DNA of 64,000 nt, taken from contig JACQYB010000063.1 of NCBI GenBank assembly GCA_016208415.1, positions 1 through 64,000 on the forward strand, in the 5' to 3' direction. A program made the position numbers and the translations under genes. Under the pieces are notes generated by a model, which worked only from the letters and a program-made list of their open reading frames with translations, was not told the origin of the DNA and did no database searches. Source of the DNA: Betaproteobacteria bacterium. Lineage in GTDB: Bacteria > Pseudomonadota > Gammaproteobacteria > Burkholderiales > Rhodocyclaceae. How positions within the stretch are numbered: the stretch's first letter is position 1; each line of letters begins with the position of its first letter. Positions 31,622 to 40,152 of the stretch are shown here, piece after piece.

Positions 31622-34384
31622 ATGGAGCGCCGCGCCTTCCTCAAGGGCACCACCTACTGCGGCCTGGCGCTCGCCTTCGGCGGGCCGCTGATGCCGCTGC
31701 CGGCCTTTGCGCGCGAGGGCGGCAAAGTCAGCCGTGGCGATACGCCGCGCGCCTGGGAAGATTTCTACCGCAAGGAATTTCTCGCCACGCGCGGCGATGC
31801 GCAGGGTTTCGCCTTCCACTGCTCGAACTGCCAGGGCAACTGCGCCTGGCGCGTGTTCGCCAAGGACGGCCGCGTCACCCGCGAGGAACAGGCCGCCGCC
31901 TATCCGCAGATCAACCCCGCGATTCCCGATGCCAACCCGCGCGGCTGCAACAAGGGCATCGTGCATTCGAAGCAGACGTACCAGGCGGACCGGGTGCTCT
32001 TTCCGCTGAAGCGCATGGGCCGGCGCGGCGAAGGCAAGTGGCGGCGGGTGACGTGGCAGGAGGCCGTCGACGACATCGCCGCGCGCGTCGTCGACACGCT
32101 CCAGAAAAACGGCCTCGCCTCGCTGCTGCTCCACTGTGGCACCGGCATCCTTTCGCAGGGCCGGCGCGCGGGGCCCTTGCGCCTCGGTTCGCTGCTCGGC
32201 GCGCAGCGGCTCTATCCCGCCAGCGCCGTCGGCGACATGTTCACCGGCGCTTCGCTGGCCTACGGCATCGCCACCATCGGCCATTCGCTCGACGCCTGGT
32301 TTACCGCCAAGACCATCGTGCTGTGGGGCGTCAACGCGGCGGTGACGCGCATCCCCGACGCCCACTACCTCAACGAGGCGCGCTACAACGGCGCGCGCAT
32401 CTGGTGCGTCACGCCCGAGTACAACGCCACGGCCAAGCTCGCCACCGACTGGGTGCCGGTCAAGCCGGGCACCGACAGCTTCCTGGCCATGTCGTTGCTG
32501 CACGTGCTGTTCCGCGACCAGCTGATCGACGAAGCCTTCGTGCGCGAGCAGACCGACCTGCCCTTCCTCTTGCGCCTCGATACCGGCGAACTGCTGCGCC
32601 ACCGCGACCTGCGCGACAAGGGCAAGGACGACGTCTTCTATTGCCGGGACGAGGCGACCAATTCCGTCCAGCCCATGCCCGGCACGCAGGGGCACTTCAA
32701 GAAGTCCTTGCGGCTGGGCAAACTCAAGCCCGCGCTGGCGGGCCGGTGGCAGGTCAAGGGCCGCGACGGCAATCCGATCGAGGTCACCACGGTGTTCGAG
32801 CGGGCGCGCGCCGAGGCGGCGAAGTTCCCGCCTTCGATGACTCGCGAGCAGACCGGTGTGCATCCGGACCTGGTCGAGCGCATGGCGCGCGATCTCGCGA
32901 AGGCCGAGATCGCCATCGTCAACATCGGCTTTTCGATGCACAAGTACGTCTCCGGCACCATGACCTGCTGGGCGGCGGCGCTGGCCTGCGCCCTGACCGC
33001 GCACGCCGGCGAGCGCGGCGGGCTGGACACCGAGAACAACTGGTCGCTGGGCGGCATCGGGCCGCTCTCCGGCCCCAAGCCGGCGCGCTTCGCCTCGGGC
33101 TTCTTCTCCGAGTGGGAGAACGGCGACATGGCGGCGACCATGCGCCGCCACTATCCCGACGCCCATCTGAAGAGCGCGCTGGGCTTCGATGCCGCCGGGC
33201 TCGCCGCGCTCGGCGCGCAGTTCCGCAAGACCAGCAATGCGTATTTCGGCAAGCCGCGCGTGGCGCTGCTGTTCGCCGACAACCTCCTGCAGCGGAACAA
33301 GTCGGAGGCGCACTACCGCAAGGCCTTTGTCGAATCCCTCGACCTGCTGGTGAACGTCAATCACCGCATGGACACCACGGCGCTGTGGTCGGACTACGTG
33401 CTGCCCGCCAAGAGCCAGTACGAGAGCTGGGACCTGCGCGGCGAACTCGGCTATCACCGCTTTTGCAACATCACCGTGCCGCCCAAGGGGCTGAAAGCGA
33501 TCGGCGAGGCGAAGTCGGAATGGGAGATCTGCCTGGCGCTGGCCGAGGCGATCTCGCGCGAGGCGAAGAAGCGCGGCATCGAGCGCATCCCCGATCCCGA
33601 CTTCCTGGTGCAGTCGGGCGACAAGGCGGGGCCGGTGATGCGCGAGCTGGCGAACCTGCCCGCCGAGTTCACCGATAACGGCGCGCTGAAGAACGACGAG
33701 GATGTCGTGCGCTGGCTGATGAAAAACGTGCCCGCCATCGCGCCGTGGACGCCGGAGGACGCGATGAAGCACGGCTTCGTGACGGTGAACCGCGAGGCCG
33801 GCTTCAATTCGCCGCTTTACGCCAACCGGCCCTTCCATTCCTTCGAGAACAACGTCTATCTGCGCCAGCCTTACCCCACGCTCTCGGGCCGGCAGCAGTT
33901 CTATGTCGATCACCCGGTCTATCTGAAGACCGGCTGCCCGACGCCCACCGCGCTGCCGCCGCTGCGCCCGGCGAGTTTCCCCTTCGCCTTCTGGACGCCG
34001 CATGCGCGCCACGGCATCCACTCGCAGTGGCGCACCAACACCTGGCTGCTGCGCCTGCAACGCGGCGAGCCGCATATCTGGCTCAACCCCCTTGATGCGC
34101 GCGGCAAGGGCATCGGCGAGGGCGACGCCGTGCGCGTGTTCAATGACGTCGGCGAGTTCTTCGCCCGCGCCAAGCCGATGCCGGCCGTGCCGCCGGGCGC
34201 GGTGGTCATGGACCACGCCTGGGAGCCCTACCAGTTCCGGCACAAGCTCGGTCTCAACAACGCCGTGGCCGGCCTGATCTCGCCCTTTGAACTGGTCGAT
34301 GGCTGGGGCCACCTGAAATTCAATCCCAACTGGGACGGCAACATGCTCGCCTTCGAGTCGGCGGTCGATGTGGAGAAAGCATGA
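31622..34384 (+). CDS. Periplasmic molybdopterin oxidoreductase, DMSO reductase type II alpha subunit
   Basis: The ~920-residue catalytic subunit carries a twin-arginine signal (ERRAFLKGTTYCGLALAFGG). Its iron-sulfur motif HCSNCQGNC followed by NPRGCNKG, and the FAKDGRVTREEQAAAYPQ segment, match the type II group. That group includes perchlorate, chlorate and selenate reductases, DMS dehydrogenase and ethylbenzene dehydrogenase. An Asp in AVGDMFTGASLAYG is the likely molybdenum ligand. MGD-binding blocks include IVLWGVNAAVTRIPDAHY and the C-terminal GDAVRVFNDVGEF. Substrate cannot be read from sequence. Its neighbours (rhodaneses, thioredoxins, PLP lyase) point to a sulfur compound. The stop overlaps the beta-subunit start (ATGA). 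No TorD-type chaperone gene is seen in the window. Confidence 0.9.
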   Translation: MERRAFLKGTTYCGLALAFGGPLMPLPAFAREGGKVSRGDTPRAWEDFYRKEFLATRGDAQGFAFHCSNCQGNCAWRVFAKDGRVTREEQAAAYPQINPAIPDANPRGCNKGIVHSKQTYQADRVLFPLKRMGRRGEGKWRRVTWQEAVDDIAARVVDTLQKNGLASLLLHCGTGILSQGRRAGPLRLGSLLGAQRLYPASAVGDMFTGASLAYGIATIGHSLDAWFTAKTIVLWGVNAAVTRIPDAHYLNEARYNGARIWCVTPEYNATAKLATDWVPVKPGTDSFLAMSLLHVLFRDQLIDEAFVREQTDLPFLLRLDTGELLRHRDLRDKGKDDVFYCRDEATNSVQPMPGTQGHFKKSLRLGKLKPALAGRWQVKGRDGNPIEVTTVFERARAEAAKFPPSMTREQTGVHPDLVERMARDLAKAEIAIVNIGFSMHKYVSGTMTCWAAALACALTAHAGERGGLDTENNWSLGGIGPLSGPKPARFASGFFSEWENGDMAATMRRHYPDAHLKSALGFDAAGLAALGAQFRKTSNAYFGKPRVALLFADNLLQRNKSEAHYRKAFVESLDLLVNVNHRMDTTALWSDYVLPAKSQYESWDLRGELGYHRFCNITVPPKGLKAIGEAKSEWEICLALAEAISREAKKRGIERIPDPDFLVQSGDKAGPVMRELANLPAEFTDNGALKNDEDVVRWLMKNVPAIAPWTPEDAMKHGFVTVNREAGFNSPLYANRPFHSFENNVYLRQPYPTLSGRQQFYVDHPVYLKTGCPTPTALPPLRPASFPFAFWTPHARHGIHSQWRTNTWLLRLQRGEPHIWLNPLDARGKGIGEGDAVRVFNDVGEFFARAKPMPAVPPGAVVMDHAWEPYQFRHKLGLNNAVAGLISPFELVDGWGHLKFNPNWDGNMLAFESAVDVEKA

Positions 34385-35403
34385 GCAGCCGTCAGTTGGC
34401 GATGGTCATCGACCTCAACAAGTGCATCGGCTGCCAGACCTGCACGCTCGCCTGCAAGTCGCAATGGACCGACCGCGACGGCCGCGAGTTCATGTACTGG
34501 AACCATGTCGAGAGCAAGCCGGGCAAGGGCTATCCGCGCGATTGGGAGAATGCCGGCGGCGGCTGGGAAAGTGGCGCCGGCGCGGCCGGCAGCGGCGGCG
34601 ACAAGCTAAAGCCCGGCCGGCTGCCGCGTCTGGAAGAGGACTACGGCATCCCCGCCGACTTCAACTACGACGCGGCGCTGTTCCAGGAAGGCGAACAGCC
34701 GCTGCGCCCGATGCAGCCGATGCAATGGGGACCGAACTGGGAGGAAGACCAGGGCGCGGGTGAATTCCCCAACGGCTACTTCTTCTACCTGCCGCGCCTG
34801 TGCAACCACTGCACCAAGCCCGCCTGCCTGGCCGCCTGCCCGCGCCAGGCGATTTCCAAGCGCGAGGAGGACGGCATCGTGCTCATCGACCCGTCGCGCT
34901 GCCGGGGCTACCGCTACTGTGTGGCCGCCTGCCCCTACAAGAAGATCTACTTCAACCCGCTGGCGGGGCGTTCGGAGAAATGCATCTTCTGCTACCCGCG
35001 CGTCGAGAAGGGCATCCCGCAGGCCTGCGCGTATCAGTGCGTCGGCCGCGCCCGCCATGTGTCCTGGCTTGACGACAAGGCCGGCGCGGCCTGGCGGCTG
35101 GTGCACGAGTGGAAAGTCGCGCTGCCGCTGCATCCCGAGCACGGCACCCAGCCCAATGTCTACTACGTGCCGCCGCTGTCGACCGCGACCTTCGACGCCG
35201 AGGGCAAGCCCACCGGCACGCCGCGCATCCCCGCCGACTACCTGGTGTCGCTGTTCGGCCCCGGCGTGCAGGCGGCGCTCGACACCCTGCGGCGCGAGAT
35301 CGCGCGCAAGGAAAAAGGCGAGGCGTCGGAGCTCATGGACCTGCTGATCGCCTATCGCCACGGCGACATGTTTCGTCTCGACCGGCTCGGGAGTCAGCCG
35401 TGA
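34381..35403 (+). CDS. DMSO reductase type II iron-sulfur beta subunit
   Basis: The 340-residue protein binds four iron-sulfur clusters and carries electrons between the alpha subunit and the haem subunit. The cluster motifs are visible: CIGCQTCTLACK, CNHCTKPACLAACP, CRGYRYCVAACP and CIFCYPRVEKGIPQACAYQC. In the third motif a Tyr (CRGY) takes a Cys position. This is typical of type II beta subunits and predicts a [3Fe-4S] cluster. It has no signal peptide, so it is probably co-exported with alpha by the Tat system. The stop overlaps the gamma-subunit GTG start. Confidence 0.95.
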   Translation: MSSRQLAMVIDLNKCIGCQTCTLACKSQWTDRDGREFMYWNHVESKPGKGYPRDWENAGGGWESGAGAAGSGGDKLKPGRLPRLEEDYGIPADFNYDAALFQEGEQPLRPMQPMQWGPNWEEDQGAGEFPNGYFFYLPRLCNHCTKPACLAACPRQAISKREEDGIVLIDPSRCRGYRYCVAACPYKKIYFNPLAGRSEKCIFCYPRVEKGIPQACAYQCVGRARHVSWLDDKAGAAWRLVHEWKVALPLHPEHGTQPNVYYVPPLSTATFDAEGKPTGTPRIPADYLVSLFGPGVQAALDTLRREIARKEKGEASELMDLLIAYRHGDMFRLDRLGSQP

Positions 35404-36077
35404 CGGCACGCCACATGCTCGTGCTGCTGGCGTTTCTGCCGGCGCTTGCGCCGGCGCAGGAGCCGTCCACGATCCGCGCCGTCCGCGCAGCGACCAGCGT
35501 CGCCGACGACCCCGACCATCCGGCCTGGAATTCGGCGCCGGCAAGCATCGTCAAGCTCGAAACCGCCTTCCCCGGCCATCCCTCGATTTCCGGCACGGCC
35601 GTGACGCAGAACGCCGAGGTGCGGGCGCTCGCCACCGCCGCCGGGCTGGCGATCCGCCTCGAATGGAGCGACCCGGCGGCCGACGCCGAAAAGACGCAAC
35701 ACCGCTTCGCCGACGGCGCGGCGGTCCAGTTCCCGCGCGACGGCAAGGCTGAAACGACGCCTTACATGGGCGGCGCCGGTCGCCACGTCAACATCTGGTA
35801 CTGGAACGCCGCGAAAAACGCAGCGGAAAATCTCTGGGCCGACGGTTTCGGTTCGCTGACGCGTCTGCCGGCGCAGGACGTCAGGGCCAGCGGTCGCCAT
35901 GCCGACGGCAGGTGGCGGGTGGCGTTCTTCCGCGCCTGGCGCTCGGCCGAGCCGCGCGCGGCCGGCTTGCGCGGCAATACTCCCATCGCCTTCGCGGTAT
36001 GGAACGGCGCCAACGACGAACGCGACGGCTTCAAGGCCGTGACCATGAACTGGCAGTCGCTGCAGGGGGGCCGATGA
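35400..36077 (+). CDS. DMSO reductase type II haem-b gamma subunit
   Basis: The ~225-residue protein matches the ethylbenzene dehydrogenase/DMS dehydrogenase gamma family, which carries one haem b and passes electrons to a periplasmic acceptor. A signal peptide (MLVLLAFLPALAPA) precedes the mature start QEPSTIRAVRA. Family patterns include LAIRLEWSDPAADAEKT, FADGAAVQFP, GAGRHVNIWYWNAA and VAFFRAWRS, ending in FAVWNGANDERDGFKAVTMN. The GTG at 35400 overlaps the beta stop and has GGGAG upstream. An ATG 15 bases downstream is the alternative. Together with alpha and beta it makes a complete three-subunit periplasmic enzyme. Confidence 0.92.
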   Translation: MTARHMLVLLAFLPALAPAQEPSTIRAVRAATSVADDPDHPAWNSAPASIVKLETAFPGHPSISGTAVTQNAEVRALATAAGLAIRLEWSDPAADAEKTQHRFADGAAVQFPRDGKAETTPYMGGAGRHVNIWYWNAAKNAAENLWADGFGSLTRLPAQDVRASGRHADGRWRVAFFRAWRSAEPRAAGLRGNTPIAFAVWNGANDERDGFKAVTMNWQSLQGGR

Positions 36078-36182
36078 AGCCCCTCGCGGCCCGAATTTTC
36101 GCGCCAGCCCCGAACACGCGACATGTGTGAACTCTTCTGCGCATCCGCCCGTCAGCCATGCGGCGCTGCCGCGGGATGGTGC

Positions 36183-36731
36183 ATGACCAGCGTCCGCCTG
36201 GCCGCCGTGGTGGCGCTCTCGGTCGCGGCCAGTCTAGGCGCCCGCGCCGAAGGCGACATCGAGTGGCGCCACCGCGCCACCCAGGGAGCCGTGATGCTGA
36301 CCGCCAATGCGCTGGGCACGGCGTCGCGCACGGCCTTTTACACTGCCCGCGGCTTCTCCGAGGCGACGATCCGGCCCTACGCCCAGGCCTGCGGCTTTTC
36401 CTTCGGCATGCAGAACGGGGGCGCGCAGGCACTGACCACGCGGCTGGAGGACTGGCACGCCATCGGCGCAGACGGCCGGCGGGTCGCGCTGCGCCTGCCG
36501 CAAGCCTGGGATGCGGAGTGGGCAAAGGCCGGCGTGCCCCCGGCGGCGCGCATCGCCTTCCGCTGGGCGCAGTTCCAGGCGGACAACCGCTTCGAGCCGG
36601 GCGACTGGATCATGGGCATGGCGACGCTGGAGACGGCGCCCTCCGGCCCGTTCCGCGTGGTCGCCCGCTACCGTGATGAAAAGGGGAATCATGAACTCGT
36701 GCTCGACCCACTCGCCTGCGCCCGGGACTGA
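36183..36731 (+). CDS. Exported hypothetical protein after gamma subunit
   Basis: The 182-residue protein is not recognised. A signal peptide (RLAAVVALSVAASLGARA) is followed by EGDIEWRHRATQGAVMLTANAL and a region with paired Trp residues (RWAQFQADNRFEPGDWIMGM). The start could be the ATG at 36183 or an in-frame ATG at 36123. The second option adds a Cys-rich leader that would displace the signal peptide. In characterised type II clusters the fourth gene encodes a TorD-like chaperone. This protein does not look like one. It overlaps the next gene by 41 bp, so they are co-transcribed. Confidence 0.6.
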   Translation: MTSVRLAAVVALSVAASLGARAEGDIEWRHRATQGAVMLTANALGTASRTAFYTARGFSEATIRPYAQACGFSFGMQNGGAQALTTRLEDWHAIGADGRRVALRLPQAWDAEWAKAGVPPAARIAFRWAQFQADNRFEPGDWIMGMATLETAPSGPFRVVARYRDEKGNHELVLDPLACARD

Positions 36732-37305
36732 GCGGCGTGAGGCTGCGTCTTCGATCGGTCGCCCGTTCGGGGAACATTCCGACCCGCGCCGCCGCTTTCT
36801 GGCCGCCGGCCCGGGATTGGCGCTGATGGCGTTCCTGGGCTGGACCCCGGCCCTGCGCGCGCAGGGCCGGGGCATGAGCGCGGTTGCCGGTGCGCCGCCG
36901 GCGCCGCCCCTGCGTCTGCCCGACAGCGACGGCAAGCCGGTCGATCTGGCGCAATACCGGGGCCGCGTGGTGCTGGTCAATTTCTGGGCCACCTGGTGCC
37001 CGCCCTGCCGCAAGGAGTTTCCCTCCCTGGGGCGCGTGCGCAGGTTGTTCAAACCCGCCGAGTTCGAGGTGCTGGCCGTCAACGTGGGCGAGGACCCGGA
37101 CACGGTGTTCTCCTTCGCCGGCCTCACCGAGTTCCCGGTGCTGTTCGACCACGATTCCCGGGCCATGGCCGCCTGGCCGGTCAGGGGCCTGCCCACCACG
37201 CTGCTCGTGGACCGCCACGGCCGGCTGGTGTTGCGCGCCGTCGGCGGCCGGGAGTTCGACGACCCGGAGATCGTCGCCGCCATCCAACAACTGCTCAAAT
37301 CCTGA
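36691..37305 (+). CDS. TlpA-like thioredoxin with Tat-like signal
   Basis: The ~204-residue protein is a second TlpA/ResA-type thioredoxin. LVNFWATWCPPCRKEFPSLGRV holds the WCPPC site, and LPTTLLVDRHGRLVLRA is the cis-Pro region. The N-terminal DPRRRFLAAGPGLALMAFLGW looks like a twin-arginine signal, unlike the Sec signal of the first TlpA. The ATG at 36691 has AAGGGG upstream and overlaps the previous gene. It follows the molybdoenzyme genes and precedes the PLP lyase. It may keep a substrate or cofactor thiol reduced. Confidence 0.88.
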   Translation: MNSCSTHSPAPGTERREAASSIGRPFGEHSDPRRRFLAAGPGLALMAFLGWTPALRAQGRGMSAVAGAPPAPPLRLPDSDGKPVDLAQYRGRVVLVNFWATWCPPCRKEFPSLGRVRRLFKPAEFEVLAVNVGEDPDTVFSFAGLTEFPVLFDHDSRAMAAWPVRGLPTTLLVDRHGRLVLRAVGGREFDDPEIVAAIQQLLKS

Positions 37306-37317
37306 GGGGAGGCTGTC

Positions 37318-38562
37318 ATGACTGAAGGTTTATCCACCCGCTGCGTCCACGCCGGCGAACTCGACGACGCCCACGGCTCGCCGCACACGCCGGTCTACAA
37401 CACGACGACGTTCAGGTTCTCCTCCACCGCCGAGCTGCTCGATGTGGTCGACGGCCGCAAGCCGGGCAGCCTGTACACCCGCTACGGCCTCAACCCGACC
37501 ATCGCCAGCCTGGAACGAAAGCTGGCGGCCCTGGAAGGCGCCGAAGCCGCCTGGGCCTTCTGCTCGGGGATGGCGGCGGAGGCGGCCCTGTTCCTCACCC
37601 ATGGCCGCCGCGGCATCGTCTGCCTCGGCGACGCCTACGGCGGCACGCTGGAGCTGATTTCCGCGCAACTGCCGCTGCTCGGCATTCCCGGCCACTTCCT
37701 GCTCGGCAGTGAGTTGCGCAAGCTCGACGAGCTGCTCTCCCAGGGCGCCGGGCTGGTATTCCTGGAGACTCCGACCAACCCGACGCTGGAGATCTTCGAC
37801 ATCCACGCCATCGCCAAGATGGCGCACGCGCATGGAGCTCTGCTGGCGGTGGACAACACCTTCGCCACGCCGGTCAACCAGAACCCGCTGGCCCTGGGCG
37901 CCGACTGCGTCGTCCATTCCTGCACCAAGTACCTCGGCGGCCACTCGGACCTTACCGCCGGCGCGCTGATGGGCGCGAAGGAATTGCTGGCGCCGGTGTG
38001 GAACTGGCGCAAGAACCTCGGCACGACGATCGCGCCGGAAGTCGCCGCGCTGCTGGCGCGCAGCATCCGCACCCTGCCGGTGCGGGTGTACCGCCAGAAC
38101 GCCACGGCCCAGGCCGTGGCCGAGGCGATGGTGCGGCATCCGCGCATCCGCCGCGTGCTCCATCCGGGCCTGCCCGATTTCCCCGGCCACGCGCTGGCGA
38201 AGAAGCAGATGGTTGGCCCCCCACGCTCGCAAACCCCGCTCGCTGCCCCCCCGGGAGGGGCGCATGCCTCCTTGGGACGGCCCGGCGAAGGCATGGCTGG
38301 CTTCGGCGGCATGCTGACCATCGAGGTGAACGGGACGGGCGAGGACGCGACCCGGGTCGCCGACCGCCTGAAGCTGTTCGCCCTCGCCCCGAGCCTGGGC
38401 GGCGTCGAGAGCCTCGTCACCCAGCCCTGCACCAGCACCCACCACGGCCTCGCGCCGGAGGAGCGCGCCCGGCGCGGCATTTCGGACGCCATGCTGCGCC
38501 TGTCCATCGGCCTGGAAGATGCCGCCGATCTCATCGCCGACCTGAACCAGGCGCTGGAATGA
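37318..38562 (+). CDS. Cys/Met metabolism PLP lyase (cystathionine gamma-synthase/lyase type)
   Basis: This ~414-residue PLP enzyme of the Cys/Met family cleaves or forms C-S bonds in cystathionine, homocysteine or methionine derivatives. The PLP-Lys is in CVVHSCTKYLGGHSD. Other parts are TRYGLNPTIASLERKLAALEGAEAAWAF and FLETPTNPTLEIFDI. The C-terminal block FALAPSLGGVESLVTQP is typical. Near residues 298-325 a 28-residue in-frame insertion (PPRSQTPLAAPPGGAHASLG) interrupts AKKQM..GFGGML. It is encoded by the repeat at 38209-38292. The exact reaction is open. Context suggests it releases sulfide or a thiol from an amino acid. The stop overlaps the next start. Confidence 0.92.
   Translation: MTEGLSTRCVHAGELDDAHGSPHTPVYNTTTFRFSSTAELLDVVDGRKPGSLYTRYGLNPTIASLERKLAALEGAEAAWAFCSGMAAEAALFLTHGRRGIVCLGDAYGGTLELISAQLPLLGIPGHFLLGSELRKLDELLSQGAGLVFLETPTNPTLEIFDIHAIAKMAHAHGALLAVDNTFATPVNQNPLALGADCVVHSCTKYLGGHSDLTAGALMGAKELLAPVWNWRKNLGTTIAPEVAALLARSIRTLPVRVYRQNATAQAVAEAMVRHPRIRRVLHPGLPDFPGHALAKKQMVGPPRSQTPLAAPPGGAHASLGRPGEGMAGFGGMLTIEVNGTGEDATRVADRLKLFALAPSLGGVESLVTQPCTSTHHGLAPEERARRGISDAMLRLSIGLEDAADLIADLNQALE
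38209..38292. repeat. 84-bp palindromic element in frame in PLP lyase, copy F
   Basis: The insert is exactly 84 bp (28 codons). ATGGTTGGC at 38209-38217 and ATGGCTGGC at 38293-38301 flank it. They look like a 9-bp target duplication with one change. Its core shares CCCCCACGCTCGC and the GGACGGCCCGGCG end with copy E. This is the clearest case in the window of frame-preserving insertion. Confidence 0.75.
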
Positions 38563-39692
38563 ACGCCCCCATCTACCTCGACTGGAACGCCACGACGCCC
38601 GTCGCCCCCGAGGTCGCGGCGGCGATGCGGCCGTGGATCGAGGAACACTTCGGCAACCCGTCCTCGTCCCATGTCTTCGGCCAGCGGGCGCGGCGGGCGG
38701 TGGCCACGGCGCGCGGCCAGGTGGCGGCGCTGGTCGGCGCGGCCGACGAGGAGATCGTCTTCACCGGCAGCGCCACCGAGGCGAACAACCTCGCCCTGCT
38801 CGGCGTGGCCCGCGCCCTGCCCGAAAAGCGGCACTTCGTGGTCAGCGCCGTGGAGCATCCGGCGGTGATGCAGCCGGCGCTGCATCTGCGCCAGCTCGGC
38901 TGGGCGGTGACGATCGTCGGCGTCGATGGCACCGGGCGGGTCGATCCCGCCGCGGTCGCCGCGGCCCTGCGGCCGGACACGGCGCTGGTCTCGGTGATGC
39001 ACGCCAACAACGAGGTCGGCACGCTGCAGCCCGTCACCGCGATCGCGGCCCTGGCCCGCGCCCACGGCAGCCTGATGCACACGGACGCCGCCCAGTCCGC
39101 CGGCAAGCTGGCCCTCGACGTGGCGGCCCTCGGCGTCGATCTGCTGACCCTGGCCGGCCACAAGTTCCAGGCCCCCAAGGGCATCGGCGCGCTGTACGTG
39201 CGGCGCGGCACGCCGATCGCGCCCATCCTCTTCGGCGCCGACCAGGAACATGGCCTGCGGCCGGGCACCGATAACGTGCCGCACATCGTCGCCCTGGGCG
39301 AGGCGGCGCGCCTGGCACGCGAGGCGTTGCCGCAGGCCACCACGCGCCTGGCCGCGCTGCGCGACGCGCTGCACCGCCGCCTGGAGGCCGGCGTGCCCGG
39401 GCTGCGGCTCAACGGCCATCCCGGGCAGCGGCTGCCCAACACGCTGCACGTCTCCTTTCCCGGCGTTTCCGGGCGGGACCTGCTCGCGGCGGCGGCCGAC
39501 GAGGTCGCGGCTTCGGTGGGCTCCGCCTGCCATTCGGAGGCCGATGCCGTCAGCGGCGTGCTGGCGGCGATGGGCGTCGATGCCGCCCGGGCGCGCGGCG
39601 CGGTGCGCCTGTCGGTAGGGCGGAGCACGGGCGAGGAGCAGGTAGCGGCGGCCGCCGAGGCGTTGATCCGCGCTTGGCGCGCCCTGTCGTAG
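38559..39692 (+). CDS. Cysteine desulfurase (IscS/NifS family)
   Basis: The 377-residue PLP enzyme removes sulfur from cysteine as a protein persulfide. The fold is typical: IYLDWNATTPVAPEVAAAM, EEIVFTGSATEANNLAL and VSVMHANNEVGTLQPV. The PLP-Lys is in LTLAGHKFQAPKGIGALYV and the persulfide Cys is in VGSACHSEADAVSG. It has no adjacent iscU or sufE. It overlaps the PLP lyase stop and ends the operon. It probably serves the sulfur cluster here and is not the general Fe-S assembly enzyme. A hairpin at 39722-39738 follows. Confidence 0.93.
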   Translation: MNAPIYLDWNATTPVAPEVAAAMRPWIEEHFGNPSSSHVFGQRARRAVATARGQVAALVGAADEEIVFTGSATEANNLALLGVARALPEKRHFVVSAVEHPAVMQPALHLRQLGWAVTIVGVDGTGRVDPAAVAAALRPDTALVSVMHANNEVGTLQPVTAIAALARAHGSLMHTDAAQSAGKLALDVAALGVDLLTLAGHKFQAPKGIGALYVRRGTPIAPILFGADQEHGLRPGTDNVPHIVALGEAARLAREALPQATTRLAALRDALHRRLEAGVPGLRLNGHPGQRLPNTLHVSFPGVSGRDLLAAAADEVAASVGSACHSEADAVSGVLAAMGVDAARARGAVRLSVGRSTGEEQVAAAAEALIRAWRALS

Positions 39693-39721
39693 ATCGGCGG
39701 GGGCAGGTCGTCAGTCGCAAC

Positions 39722-39738
39722 GCAGGCTTCACGCCTGC
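39722..39738. terminator. Hairpin between convergent genes
   Basis: GCAGGC-TTCAC-GCCTGC forms a 6-bp perfect stem between the cysteine desulfurase (plus) and vapC (minus) stops. It lacks a strong T-run on either side. It may still work as a weak bidirectional terminator. Confidence 0.45.
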
Positions 39739-40152
39739 TCAGTCGCCCCAGGGATTGGTGACTTCCAGCCCCGGATACATGAAGTCGCGCACGTTGCGCG
39801 TCACCAGCACCAGGCCGGAATGCAGCGCGGTGGCGGCGAGCAGGCTGTCGATGGCGGGGACGGATCGTCCGGCCTGCGCCTGTAGCCGGCCCCAGCGATG
39901 GGCTGCGGCGACGTCCACAGACAGGATGCGCCCGGCGAAAAACGCCGGCAGTTCCACCTCCAGCCAATCCAGCAGCCTGAGTCTGCGCTCGCCGTCCGGC
40001 AGGGCCTCAACGCCTTTGCGGATCTCGCCCAGGGTCAATACGCTGAGAAACAGCGTGGTGGCCGGCCGCCGCGAAAACCATTCCGTCACCCTGGAATCGG
40101 GCTGGCGGCGGCGCAGTTCCGAAAGCACGCTGGTGTCCACCAGGTAGCTCAA
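39739..40152 (-). CDS. vapC: PIN-domain RNase toxin VapC
   Basis: The 137-residue protein is a VapC-type PIN ribonuclease. It starts YLVDTSVLSELRRRQPD with the first acidic residue. TLGEIRKGVEAL has the conserved Glu, and PAIDSLLAATALHSGLVLVTRNVRDF has the remaining acids. Such toxins cut tRNA or rRNA when the antitoxin is lost. The start codon is TTG at 40152, inside the TTGA overlap with the antitoxin stop, so expression is tightly coupled. The pair sits between the sulfur operon and the DsrE gene. Confidence 0.93.
   Translation of the reverse strand: MSYLVDTSVLSELRRRQPDSRVTEWFSRRPATTLFLSVLTLGEIRKGVEALPDGERRLRLLDWLEVELPAFFAGRILSVDVAAAHRWGRLQAQAGRSVPAIDSLLAATALHSGLVLVTRNVRDFMYPGLEVTNPWGD

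Noticed and set aside
31394-34312. 972-residue minus-strand open frame opposite the molybdoenzyme
   Set aside because: It is a composition artefact. The plus-strand frame has Tat signal, Fe-S and cofactor motifs.
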